Of a stretch of DNA of 64,000 nucleotides, positions 11,296 to 23,926 are shown piece after piece. The notes beneath the pieces were generated by a model. That model was not told where the DNA came from. It made no database searches and was given only the letters and a program-made list of their open reading frames with translations. The position numbers and the translations under genes are program-made. Position 1 is the first letter of the stretch. Each line of letters starts with the position of its first letter. Origin of the DNA: Dermanyssus gallinae (taxonomy: Eukaryota > Arthropoda > Arachnida > Mesostigmata > Dermanyssidae); contig QVRM01002061.1 in NCBI GenBank assembly GCA_003439945.1, forward strand, positions 1-64,000, given 5' to 3'.

Positions 11296-14200
11296 GTTGG
11301 CCGCCCTTTCTACCACCGCTCTCGATGACCAAAAACAACCACGCGTCACGAAAATCCAGTGGGTTAGTTTCCACCTTCACTCCTACTTCTCCTCCTGAAC
11401 GTCACGGTTGGTCCTTTTCGAGGTTAGAGAGCGCCGCGAATGCGGTACGCTTCGAGTTGTAAACTGGTACTACACGGGTGCCTGTCCTCTCTCGCTGGGC
11501 ATTCGATGATGATCCGAGAACGACGACGACTCCCACTCGCAGGACGGACAGAGAAACAACAGAGTCTGCAAGGAAGAACAAATCGGAAATCTGTAAGTAT
11601 TATCATCCATCGAAACAATCTGTCCGGGCAGAACATGCTTACCACTAAATGCGTATCGCATGGCTTTCGCAGATTGCTGCTAGGTAGCTCGTTATTAGCC
11701 TTAGCTCTTTACAAGCTATTTACAACAACAACAAATTGCATCTTTTTCTTGAAAACCGCGGAACATTGTGCGACTTGGTACATATCGCACTTCATTTGAC
11801 ATCTCATACATACACATCTTTAGTACGACTCAAATAATGGATCTGATACAGATTGAAGCCGTCCGTTCTCAGATGCGCTTTTTCCATACAATATTTACCA
11901 AGTATCAACTGTCACCGTCCTAGTTTTGTGTATAGCCGAAACTGTCTCTTTGTTATCCTCCCACAGCCTTTTATATGTTTCAAACGCTTCTGCTCCCCAC
12001 AGCGCAGTGAAGTACCTCTGCCAATAAGGGAAGCAACCTCCAAAACCCTAACAATTCCGTTTCTGCAAGTATTTGACAGTCCCATGACCGTTTTGAAGTA
12101 AAATAACCTGACTGAAGTAGTCCCAGCTTCTCAGTCCTCAATTTGTCAACTTGCATCACGTAGGTAGCTATTGGCTCCACCTTGAACCTAAACAGTGCTA
12201 CTGCCGCATTTAAAAAATACGTCTCTCTGCAGCCTTCGTCGCTTTTTATCACCCTCTCATGTACATGGGGACAAAACCAATCCCCGCCATCTAATGGTGA
12301 TTCCCAATTAGGTATCCTTGTTTACAGAAGCAATCCTCTTTCGCTTTAATTCAAGTGCGTTCCTAGATCCTAATAGGCCACTTCTTCAGAATTTAACAGC
12401 CACCGTTTTCCCCAGTTAACATACCTTCATCATTTTCCGTCTGACCTTGTCTGAGCTTTCCCAAGAATAACAGGGGCTTGGACAGTTCTTGCCATATATT
12501 TTCTCTCAGCACCTGGATTGCCGTGCGGATTGGGGATCACTACAAGTGTCGACACGCTCTAAGCATTTAAAGAAGTACCGCAAACAAATCGTTTAGAAAA
12601 GGTTTACCAGCATGGAACAAGTACGAACGCGTGCCCTGGGTGTTCACACCTTACTAAGTTGCTTCCGTAAGCTTTCCCATTTCGCGCTTCCCTGATCGAC
12701 TGTTCTATTTAATTGATAGAAATATTTCGTGTCGTTCATCATCTTGGTCCCAAGGGCCCTCATATCTAATTTTCTCCTTCGGGATTGTGTTCTTCCCTAA
12801 AAAAATTCCTTCAACGTGCTGTAGCAGTTTCCCCGGAAACAAAAGTACATTAACTAAACAAAAAGATTAACTAAACATTATTTTTGTATGTATCACAACT
12901 TTTCGATCTGCCCGCATGTATATATATATATATATACAGCAAATCAATGCGACATATTAACGTGGTTTAAATAAAAAGTAGAGACAACAAGACACCTCTC
13001 GATGGGAAGAAATTCGATGCTCGTCTATCCATACATACGTCTAGTAATCATAAACAAATCACAAACACGTGCACTTTTCATTCCTACCATATATATATAT
13101 ATATATATATTGTTGCCGGTGTCTTGCTTTTCTAGTAGTCGCGGGTCGTCCAGTGTTCAGTGGTTTTTTTTAGTTATGAAAATAAAACACTGCCAGCTAG
13201 GAAAGAGGTTACTGGTTAGCTTGGGGATGATTCGACCACTAACCGCACTTCTCCGATTTAAAACTCGATAAGTGAGTTCTAGGCGACTCATTTTCGGTTC
13301 TCTCTCTCTCTGAATCTCACGGTTTGAATATTTTACGTATCTCACGTAAGAATATTAGCTTACATTAATGCAGATAATAAGTATAAGAGGGTCCGATCCC
13401 GGCGCAACGCGTGCTACCTTTCGAAAGATTTGCATAGAAATAGGTTTAAATTATGATAAATACAGTTTAACCCAAATTTTAGCATTCGTTTGTTCTTGGC
13501 TGTTACATATTCAAATCGCAAGGGACCTCTCCTACCTGAACAACAGAATAGCGGGATCTACGACAATGTTTGCAAGACGGCTGCCCAGCTGCTTTACAAG
13601 CTCAATCCAAGCCGACAAATCACCGCATGTGTCTGTGTGTGTTTATTATTGTTCAGTAGTCATTCTTCTGGTGGTCGATAACAAACCAGTCCAAGTCGCA
13701 TCAAATACGTCGCAACCGAAACGAACGCATTACCACAATGCGCATACGTTGTACTGCGCAGCTGTCTTCTCTCTCTCGATTGTCGCAGCCTGTAGTGCGG
13801 CATGCGAGATGAGAGAGAGAGAGAGAGATCAGCAGTCGCTGATGAGTCTCTGGGTGTGCAAATTCGACGCTCGCATACGTATTACTGCGATGTACTCGTA
13901 TTTTCGCCACCGTTGCTCTTATGTCATCATCGGTGTTGGCGTCGTTGTTATTATTGTTGTCGTCGTCATCGTTATTGACGTTGATGTCATTTCTGTTGCA
14001 ATTGTTTCTCTTGTTATTGCAGCCGCAATTGCTGTTGTTGATGTTAAGCTTGTTGCTGCAGTATTATGGCAGTTACTACTTCTGCTTATCAGCGCGACGC
14101 CTGGACGCATCGAAGGTAACAGGAACAGTTTAGTACGTATCAAACCCGACGCAAACTGTATCTAATTTCTAGTTTCTAATTTCTAATCTCTAGTTGTATC

Positions 14201-14835
14201 TCCCTTGTCGGGAGAGACAAGGACGATGGTGATGCTGGTAGCGACTAAAAAGACGAGAGTGTTCGTATGTACCATGTGCCCTATCATACCATGTCGTGCC
14301 GTACCACGAGCCATGCCATTCCAATATGAGGTGCGCACGGCGCATGCCGCCGCAAATACTGCTAGAGCGTAATGATAGGTCAAGGGATACCATCTGATGG
14401 ACGCTATAGCAACCCGACGCGTGCAGCCCTCGTTCAACTTGATCCATCGACATCTCCTGCGCTATCCCGTTGTAGTCTCTTGCAATATGTCTTTCTCCCA
14501 TTCATTCTAAAATAGTGAATAGAATAAACTCGAAGTACTACTTCCTTCATATTTGTCGCTCTATATATATATATATATTTCTTTGAATGAGTGATCATCG
14601 TTTTCGATATGGCGAAGAGATAGATCGTGACACACTCATCGTCACGTTCAATCGAGCCATGGCAGGTTTTGGAACCCGCTGCCGGCCGTACTGAATAAGG
14701 CCACGGAAAAGCAGGCGCTTGTCCACGCCCCCTTTTTTTTTTATCTCTCTCTAAGTTCCTTTGAACCTGCTGGTTATGCAGTAGTATAATATTGATCGTA
14801 CTTCATACTTAGCGACTGCCTGCACACAGCGAAGT
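11296..14835. other. Intergenic stretch; one doubtful LINE remnant
   Basis: I see no host gene. The minus-strand frame at 11980-12252 contains AVALFRFKVEPIATYVMQ and a following SGYFTSKRSW segment, which loosely resembles the thumb region after the reverse transcriptase palm in some LINEs; the evidence is weak. The interval 13885-14110 is rich in GTT/GTC triplets that make long Val/Ile or Leu/Ser frames by composition only. (TA)n tracts lie at 12918-12937, 13089-13110 and 14562-14578. Confidence 0.45.
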
Positions 14836-14848
14836 TGTTGCTCAACGC

Positions 14849-14918
<70 letters not shown>

Positions 14919-14979
14919 GTTGCTCAACGCATATATATATATATATACATATATATATATTATATATATATATTAAGAA
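14836..14979. repeat. Compound (TA)n array with a duplicated spacer
   Basis: Two (TA)n blocks are separated by a second copy of GTTGCTCAACGCATATAT. The first copy is at about 14836-14853 and the second at about 14918-14935. The array runs directly into the LINE fragment that follows. Confidence 0.9.
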
Positions 14980-15432
<453 letters not shown>

Positions 15433-15635
15433 TTGTATTGAAGAAGCAAACAGACGTTTTTGATAGGAGGGCGTCGCAGGTCGTCGCTACGGCAACAACC
15501 GATGCGTGAGTAACGCCAGTATTAGAACAGTTATCTAGACGGTTGTTAGTTCATTCTTCGTTGAATTGCGCCGACAACGACATCCAACACACGTACCGAC
15601 AAAACTGAACAAGTATATCACAGCCGCACTCCGGA

Positions 15636-15636
<1 letters not shown>

Positions 15637-15674
<38 letters not shown>

Positions 15675-15690
15675 TAAATATATATCTACA
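15637..15690. repeat. (TA)n microsatellite
   Basis: Alternating TA with one CA step. Confidence 0.96.
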
Positions 15691-16035
15691 TACTCGTAAT
15701 ACATATACACATGTAGTTTTTTAATCGATTGCCTTGCGTGTCCCTAAGATCATCCGGTGCACTGATACCAACCATGTTCTTGCCAACAATCAAGAAAAAG
15801 CTCCACGAGACGAAAAACGACACGGTCAAAGGCAAACATGTTTTGGACGGCAACGGCTAAGATTGCTAAGACATTAACCAATTACACACCAACAACAAAG
15901 AAACACGACCGGCCCGAGAATTACCACGACCACAGGGGCGGCGCCACTATGGCAGTTGGCTTCATTCGTGTGTTATTGTATGCCGGTCAGATCCACTTTG
16001 GGCACCGTCCGCCTTCCTCTCTGGCGTCGTCGTTA

Positions 16036-16039
<4 letters not shown>

Positions 16040-16073
<34 letters not shown>

Positions 16074-16240
16074 ATAATATATCTATATATATATATATAA
16101 TATATGTATTTCTATATATGATATACTGATGTTATATATATATCTATATATGTCTATATACTATAACATCTATCTATGCTTATACATCTCTAATATATAT
16201 ATATGTTATATGATATTATATACCTATAATATATATATAC
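16040..16240. repeat. Degenerate (TA)n region
   Basis: A perfect TA block followed by about 150 bases of decayed TA with TC, TG and ATT interruptions. Confidence 0.93.
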
Positions 16241-17040
16241 ATCAGCAAAGACCATTATGATGACACTGTAGGGAAACGCGAAGGATTCTTTTTCGATTAC
16301 TCTCTTGCTAGCCCGCGTTCACTGTCTCTCCTTTTCTCATCTGTGTCCCTAATACGCTTGTTTCTCTCTCAGGTCACACAGGACGCAGTCACTGAGGAAG
16401 GTCAGGGAAAACGAAAATACGTCATGCAAAAAAAGTAGTTTTTTTGGCGTAGAGTAATTTTCGTTTTCCTAGATTTTTACGTTATATAAACATCTTACAA
16501 TTATACTAATATATATAGAGAGAAGATTACACTCGGAGCAGAAAACCGCAATGGGTTTGATTATATCCAGAACTTCTCCTGAAGAAGAGCCTTGAGAAAA
16601 TGGCCACGGTCGCACTGAGGGAATTCGCACAGGGCGGAGACTGAGAGGTTTCAGCTGCACCTAAAACCCTTGTTGTTAATAACTGTTACCCCCGCTCACG
16701 CGGATGACATTTTTACTTTGGAGTTCAAACCGCTTACAAGCCCGTGCCAGAATAATCATATCTAAATTGATGAATTTGTTTTTAATAGAGGTAGTGAGCG
16801 AGAGTCTATACTAGCACGTTGAGACTTGGTGACTTCCGGCTCAATCAAGCCACATATACAGTAGTCCAACGAAGTCAACTAGTACTAAAGAGCTGGTTTG
16901 ACGCCATCTTACAACGACACTTCGGCGTGTATCCGTGGTGTCAGGATAGTTTGTAAAATACGCAAGTAACGAATAGATAAGGACGGATTACTGCTTCGTG
17001 GTTGAGAGCAGAGAGGAGCAACTGGGATCGAGCACCTCGC

Positions 17041-17754
17041 TTAGCGGCTTTCGCGGCCTCGGAGAGTTTTGCCTGATTTGTATGACATACAACTTGTATC
17101 TGAAGTCCTCGTGAACAAGACTGCGTATGGGCGTGTTAAATTCACTGCAAGATTTCTGATCGAGATCAAAGGATTTTCAGGGAATACCCTGTTGCATATA
17201 TAAATGAGGAAAGCCCCTGGATAATAGACTACAATATTTGGCTTGTCCATGAATGTTTATATATTTTTTCTTCATTTACAGCATACATTTATCTAGGTAA
17301 TTTACAGGGAATTCTACCCTGCATCTTTCCCACCCAGCTTTGATCATTGGGTACAGCTCAGCACGCTCAGCAATACATCTCTTCCCGGCGTGTTTAAGGA
17401 GTCATGAGGTCGCTGCAACTCTGCCCGAGGAAGCTAATGCCATGCAATTGGTAGTAATAGGTCTTCTACGCTAAGTATGCGACACGTCGAGCGAGCTCCA
17501 GAAATTAAGCTGGGTCGTCTAATGCATATCACAGCCATAAGTGCATCATTCTGAGGTACCTGTATCGTACGTTGCACATTCTTTAGGGTTCCGCCCCAGA
17601 CGGTAGTACAATGTATCAGTAATGGCGGTATGCATAAAGAATAGCGTTGGTTAGTATCCTCTCGCGCCCGAAAGAACATCGCCAATTCGGACAAGAATTC
17701 TTCTCTCTTGGAGGCATGATGAAAACTACTTACAAAACATTTCGTCAACACCAC
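17041..17754 (-). pseudogene. LINE reverse transcriptase C-terminal fragment
   Basis: The minus-strand frame at 17434-17754 contains PLLIHCTTVWGGTLKN, then QNDALMAVICI and RILSVEDLL. This matches the pattern after the catalytic core of CR1/jockey-type polymerases (a Y/H-C-VWG motif, a QN-A-R-I motif, a L-ILSVEDL motif). The frame below it (17041-17250) may continue the protein after a break. The catalytic motifs are absent. It is a dead fragment. Confidence 0.6.
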
Positions 17755-17840
17755 ACCGGGACAATAACCACGAAAATATACTGCAATTTACTGAGTTAAT
17801 GCTGAGCCGAATAGATAAATTGTAAACATGAAAAACACAT

Positions 17841-17902
17841 ATAAATATATATAGAAATATATATGTATATATATAGTTAGTTGTATATATATATATATAT
17901 AC
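17841..17902. repeat. (TA)n microsatellite, imperfect
   Basis: TA-rich tract with AG and GT interruptions, ending in a perfect block. Confidence 0.9.
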
Positions 17903-20898
17903 TTAAGTCAAAGTAAAAAATGTTTCAAAAGTTAATGAGAAGCTATCTATGACTGCCCCACTATCGTTGTTTCGAAAACCACATCCGCTGACGATGCCCA
18001 GTACAAAGCGTAATGATTCTACTTATCCGACTAAAGCTGATTCACCACAAATACAGCATGTTTTAGGTTATTAAAGAGGACCTCTTCTGGGACTCTATCC
18101 ACTGCGCGAATGCCACGGAGACCGAGAAAATGTTTAGACTAATGACAGCTCAGACCTGATGTTATTAATAAAGACTCCAAAAAGAGAATAGAGCGGTTAA
18201 AGAGCAAATGGGTGACATCCGGGCATCTACACTAAGGCAGCCAACCTTTTCACGCCTTTTCAGTGTTTTACTCAAAGGACAAAAGACTGAAAAAGACTGA
18301 TTATCACAGATGAGCCATGCGTAGACAAACTTTCAAAACCATGAAGATATTAATTCTAATTGACATTACCACTATAACCGTGACACCATATATATATATA
18401 TATATATATATGCAAGGTTCCCCAGAGAGTTTTCGAGAGCGAGGCCCAACATTCGCGACCCCATCGCCGACGAGCATCGTCTGCACTGTTTTAATAATAA
18501 TAATAAAGTAGTGACATGTATGAATTGCAATAATGTAGCTGGCACTAACCGCTGATATATCGACTGCCATCACGCCACAGTCGGCGCTGATGTCGAGTTC
18601 AAGGTCGATGAGAATCTGCTCATCATGAGGCCCTCTACCCTCACCAACCTCAACAAGGCTACTAGCAGCAGCAAGACCGCGGTTATTCCCATCACCATTT
18701 TAGTTACCTGCTTTCACCGCCACGAACATAACGACTATCATAGTAATTTATGCGGCTGCTCAATCATCCCGCCCTCTAACAGCATAATAGTGGAATATAA
18801 CACTCACAACATAAGCACAACTACGCGAACCATCCTACTATCAACAACAATAATATATACAACACCGACAATAAAACAGACTACAACAGAAAAGACTATC
18901 TTCACTACCGGTGATTCGGTAGAATTCGGATGTTGATGACGAGAATACGAATTCTCATGATCTACGAGGCCGACCATGCACACCGAGCATGCAATAGTGT
19001 TTCATGATGGCAAATCATGAAAATGAGACTGGGAAGACAGACAAATAAAAGCCTTCGTCGATAGACTTCTAGATAGAAGCTGCTAGGTGTTATGCCGCAT
19101 TCGACAGCGGCGAGATTAATGATGGGCGGCGTCGTGTAACGAACCTAGCGAACGCTGAGCATGAATGAAGAACAAACTACATGAAAGACGACGACGAGAA
19201 ATCACCGCAGACAGGCACAATATAGTATGTTACCACCACTAGAGTGCTCTGTTTGCTGCCCTTACTGAGGTGCCAATGTAGTGTCGGTAAAGTACTTGCG
19301 GCGGAGGAAATAAGTGGCAAATTTGAAATAGAAGTGCGAATTTTGACGGCCAACCTATGTAAAAAAAAATAAAAGAATGATAGATGTGGACTATGCTAAT
19401 CGGAATCATCAATTCTGACCGTTGTCGCTGTTTTACTTGGAGTTCTCTTCTGTTATGCACCTAAGCTGTCTACACAAGACTGCGTCATGTGGGCCTACTG
19501 CGACGACTTTTTCGAATGCAGAATTTGCCAGCACCATGCTGATGACAGCCCATTTATGCTCAGAGAGACCGGATTGTCTTTTCCATTGCGACTGTTTCTG
19601 CGGCTGTCAGTTTCGGCTGTTTTTGTTGTTGATTGAGCCGCCAACGTTTAATTTGCGTTCTAATCAATTGATTCTCTAGGCCGATGCCGAACATCCGACC
19701 GGCAGTATCACATAGAACACTGTGCCTGGACGGCTGCTAGAAGAATTCCCATACTACTATTAACCGAAGATCTGGGAGGCCTGGAGCGAAGCTTACAGGA
19801 GGCTGCGCTTTCCAGACCATCCATCGAAAACCTAGAGTTCGGTAATGCCGGTTAGTCCGACACTGTCCGGGCCACATCCAAAGATGGTGTCCGATCGTGC
19901 GTAACAAATTTCTCCCCTCCTTTGAAAAAAAAGATCAAGTGCTCGAAGGAAGAGAATTCGGTGGCAACCGGCAACAACTTAGCAAGCAGTACAAATCGCG
20001 ACTCATGTGTGTCTAAATTGTATTATAATTATAAATAATAAAAATGATGATGATGATTGTTATTACTACGGATTATTATTATTACGAATACTACTACAGC
20101 CCAGCATTGTCAACGCGTAAATAGAGGTATAAAGAGGGAGAGTTTATATATCAGATCAGTGTAGGTGTCAAAAAATATTATTGCGCATGGTCTTCTTCGC
20201 TCGCGTCGAGACTTACAGACTAGGTCGCGCCAGATCGAACAAACTCACATCACACTGTTTTGCTACTTGACGTAGAAAACAACGGCAGAAACCGTTTATG
20301 CATAAACAATTTCTGTCTTTCGCGCTACGGTAGTGTACTAATAATATAATTTTTTCTACATTTTTTCTAGCTACCGAACAGTCTTACACAGGTTTTTTTC
20401 AATCGCATTCGCCAACTAGCGAATGATACTGAACATACGAAATCTCATCAGCAAAATGGCAGCAGCACAGCAATGTATATTATATGCAAGCACTACAACC
20501 AATCTTCCATCAATATTCGTAATAGTCGTAACAACAACAACAACAATAACAACAACGCCACAAATTACCAACGGAGACCACCGAGACATTACAGTCTGTG
20601 ATGTTACTGATGATGGCAGCTAGATTAAAACATTCGTTGCTTTGCAAGATTGTGTAGGTGGTACACAAGAGAAAAGACACTTAGACAACAACGGCCTAAC
20701 CTAGGAGGTGTTGCCTCAAACAACACTACATATCATTGTTAGTGGTTCCTGTAGCAAAAGCAGAGACAGAAAAAATGAATGACTCAACGGACGCCTACTG
20801 AACCTACACTAATCGCGAGTCAGCCACAATTATCGCATTAAATCGCAAACTCGCACCCCCCTTAACCACCCCTAATTACCCACATCACTTGTCAATTG
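17903..20898. other. No recognisable gene
   Basis: About 3 kb holding a (TA)n block at 18390-18411 and small AAT/ACA triplet tracts (20038-20092, 20526-20555). Open frames are short, and the longest (18625-18936) is Thr/Ser/Ile-rich from triplet composition. Confidence 0.5.
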
Positions 20899-20904
20899 AC
20901 TCAC

Positions 20905-21290
20905 TCAGACAACTGCAGAAGATTGCGTCGCTGATCCGACTTTTCGCCGTCCGGAGAACGGGGAGGAGAAAGCGGAGAAGACTGTTGTTGTTGTTGTTGT
21001 TGGGTCCGCTGTTGTTGTCGTTGCAATTGTTGTAGTGTTGTCGTTGCAATTGTTGTTGCTCGTCGTATCCGTATATCCTCGGTCTCTAATTGGTTGCTTG
21101 CTGCCTTGACCACTTCTGAAGTTAGCGCACACACAAACACACATGCAAACACCGCCACAACCAAAACACCGTTGTTGTTGATGGCGAAGTTCGTCGTTTT
21201 CCCGATGTCGACCTCAAATCGAATAGCTGCTGGCGGTCGCACCAATAACAGCCACAACACAGCACCAAAAGCAATAGACAGCAATAACAA
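20905..21290 (-). CDS. Hypothetical first exon with signal-peptide-like start
   Basis: The minus-strand frame opens with a hydrophobic leader (MLLLSIAFGAVLWLLLV) and has a second hydrophobic stretch (VLVVAVFACVFVCAL). It then turns polar with a Gln-rich tract encoded by CAA/CAG repeats and ends in SPPRSPDGEKSDQRRNLLQL. A good donor, GTGAGTCA, starts at 20904, just before the frame's own stop, so the frame could splice onward. I recognise no family, and the triplet-rich surroundings make a chance frame quite possible. Confidence 0.25.
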
Positions 21291-23700
21291 ATTGTTGTAA
21301 CATCAACCTAAGCAACCACGACAACAACAACAACAACAATAATAAAAACGATAGCAGCAGCAACAATAACAACAATAAAAACGATAGCAGCGACAACAAC
21401 AAGATCTACCAAGCGTTCATTAGCAACAATCTTATTAGTAGGCAGAGGGGCGTCTGCGGGCGTCTCTATCGCCGTCACTCAATTTAGCCTCGGCAACTCG
21501 GTTACAATTGATTCTACTGCTGCTACTAGATATATTTCGCTCTTACCACAACTGATCGTCTTTCCACCTGTGAATGAATATGCACGTCAAGTGCTCACAT
21601 CAATTACAATACGAATACGACCAATCACCGACAACAGAACAAACTATTTCAACCACAACAACAACAGCAGCAGAGGTATCAATGCAGCAGCAATAATAAT
21701 AATAATAATAATAATCGCGTCGTCGAAGACCACAATCTACGCTTCAACCGACAACAACAACAACCACAGCACAACTCTTACAGCAACAACAACAATAACA
21801 ACAACAACCACAGCACCACCCTTAGAACAACAATAGCCAAAACAACTTTACAACACCTACACACAACAGCAGCAGCCGCCGTCAATCTCAGTCGTATTGT
21901 TGTATCTATCTTTATTATGTTATCGGTCTGGTCTTTGCTCCTGGGGCCTTCGGGCGGGGGCCCTGTTTGTTGTCGCTGTAGTCTGCTACCAATCTACCTA
22001 TCTATATACATAGCTCTATCGATCGATCGATCAATTCATCGATTTATTTACCAATGGATCTGTTTTTCTTCTCCCTATATGAGAGGGGCTGCCTTGCGTT
22101 GCTTTGCCGACTGGCCAGGGCTGGCAGTTGGTCGCCGAATATCAATAATTCTACCCCTACTGCCGCCGCGCCGTACAACTGCGAGCTGCTGCTGCTGTTG
22201 TTAATGCAGGTTGAGATTGTTGTTCTTGAACGTCGTCGTGATTGGCAAAGGTCGTGTAGAGCGTCCTGCAGCTGCGTCGCGCGCGCTGCTTCTCCTCCTA
22301 CTTCAAGATCGAGCACGGTCGAAGTCTCTCTCGCACAACGCCTTAAATCTCAATCTCGCCTAAATATAATACCTGGCTCTTACATCTCAATCTCGCCTAA
22401 TAATAATACCTTGCTACTTACTCTTCTCCTGGTGCATTCGTCGCTACAGATTCATAGGTAGATAGCTAGGTAGATGATAGATGCAACCTCAACTAACACA
22501 GCTCGACGACAACGTTTACAACAACAACAACAACAACGCTACAATCGCAGCCTGTTGTTTCTACTGCTGCTGCTGTTGTTGTTGCTACTACAAGCGGCGC
22601 TGCATGGCTTGCTTGCTTCCGAGCGTTTTTCAAGAACTAACTGGTGGAGAGATTTTCTGTTGTTGTTGTTGTTGTTGTGGTTGCTGTTGTCGTCTGTAGG
22701 TTTGCCCGCCAGTTTAGCGGCGACAACTTAGCGGACTGTGGTCCGCTAAGCAGACGATGATTACGTCCGTGTGAGAGAAAAACGACTAGACGGGGGCGGG
22801 ATTCTCTCAATCTGTCTGAATATCAATTTTTAATGACATCATTTTTTGTCTATTCACTCTAAATAGGCTGAAACAATAAACTTAATGATCTAGCAAATGT
22901 TTAGCAATTTGATCGATCATTCGGCTACTACCGATCGATTTATCGGATAACAGCGTCTGCCGTAGTCTGCTCAACGATTTGGCGGAATCGTCCCGCCAAC
23001 GCCGTCGTCTACAGCTGGAACTGCTAACCTAGCGGGCAAAGTCTAGCAGACGACGATGGCAGCTGAGCAACCAGCTGAACAAAGAATTTTGACAAATTTT
23101 TGTCTGAGGCAGCCGCCTCTACTGCTTCAGCTATCTTAAGTTACCGCCTAGTTATTATAATATCGTCATCGACTCCGAAATCCGCGCAGGCCTCAAAAAG
23201 AACGTGATCTGACAACTCAGTAAAATGTAGCGTCTTGTGGGCAGCTGCGCGATCGCCGAGGATGTCGACGCCGACGTAACGTCTGCTCTAATCTTATCTA
23301 CTTGTCCTAGCAAAACTGGCATTTTATCAACCCATATAACAGCACAAAAAAAACGCGTCTAGTATATCATCGAATGACCTCGCCCGGCCAGCCGCTATCA
23401 TGTGTTTGGCTTTTGCCGAACTACAGTGTACCAAAGTTGAGTGAAGCAAGGCAGAGACGAGTGAAATGATGGGCCGCCTCCTGCGAGTTCTGTAGAACAC
23501 TAAATGCCCGCTACGCCACACCGTGGGTGAGCGCCAAAGCGCGAAACGACCAGATGTTTTTTTTTTCGTGGAAAACCGCCAACCGCCCGCCTCTGTTATA
23601 TTTGTTGTTATTGTTATCGTTGTAGTTATTCTAGTTGCTGTTGTTGTTGTCGTCGTCGTCGTCGTCGTCACTGTTATTGTTGTTTTGTTGTTGTTGCGGT
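20960..23700. repeat. Triplet-repeat-rich region, (CAA)n/(TTG)n and related
   Basis: Many short runs of TTG/CAA, GTC and ATA triplets occur on both strands (for example 20988-21060, 21324-21400, 21655-21835, 22505-22530, 22660-22690, 23590-23700). They create long Gln, Asn, Thr, Leu, Val or Cys frames in several reading frames at once, which argues against coding. GATCGATC repeats lie at 22019-22032. Confidence 0.8.
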
Positions 23701-23817
23701 CGCCGACTGCTCTTGTCGCGTTCGAACAGTGCTGGCGCCGCGCGTGTTGTACATTATTTGCGGCCAGGTCCCGTTGCCGTGAAGGGCCGTATATACGGCT
23801 TTTTTACCACCGGTGAA

Positions 23818-23926
23818 ATGTCGGGACTGTTGGCGAGACTTTTGCGCGGCCCGACAGTTCCGCTACTTTCCGGAGGTGTCGGCGGCGGTGTTTGCAGCGC
23901 GCAGCGCGTTACCCCCACAGCAGCCG
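23818..23926 (+). CDS. MRPL3: MRPL3 exon 1: start codon and presequence
   Basis: The ATG at 23818 follows GGTGAA. The exon ends in GCAGCCG before GTAAGC, one base into a codon. That phase fits exon 2, which supplies the remaining GC to give Gly before IIPLYHG. No homology is expected in a presequence, so the call rests on phase, leader composition and position. Confidence 0.75.

Noticed and set aside
13368..14165. A 265-codon plus-strand open frame.
   Set aside because: Its second half is Val/Ile-rich from GTT/GTC triplets, overlapping frames on both strands are equally long, and no domain or splice pattern is visible.
21570..22731. Gln-, Asn-, Leu- and Cys-rich frames that look like low-complexity proteins.
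   Set aside because: All come from CAA/TTG/CTG triplet repeats read in several frames; no start, splice or homology evidence favours one.
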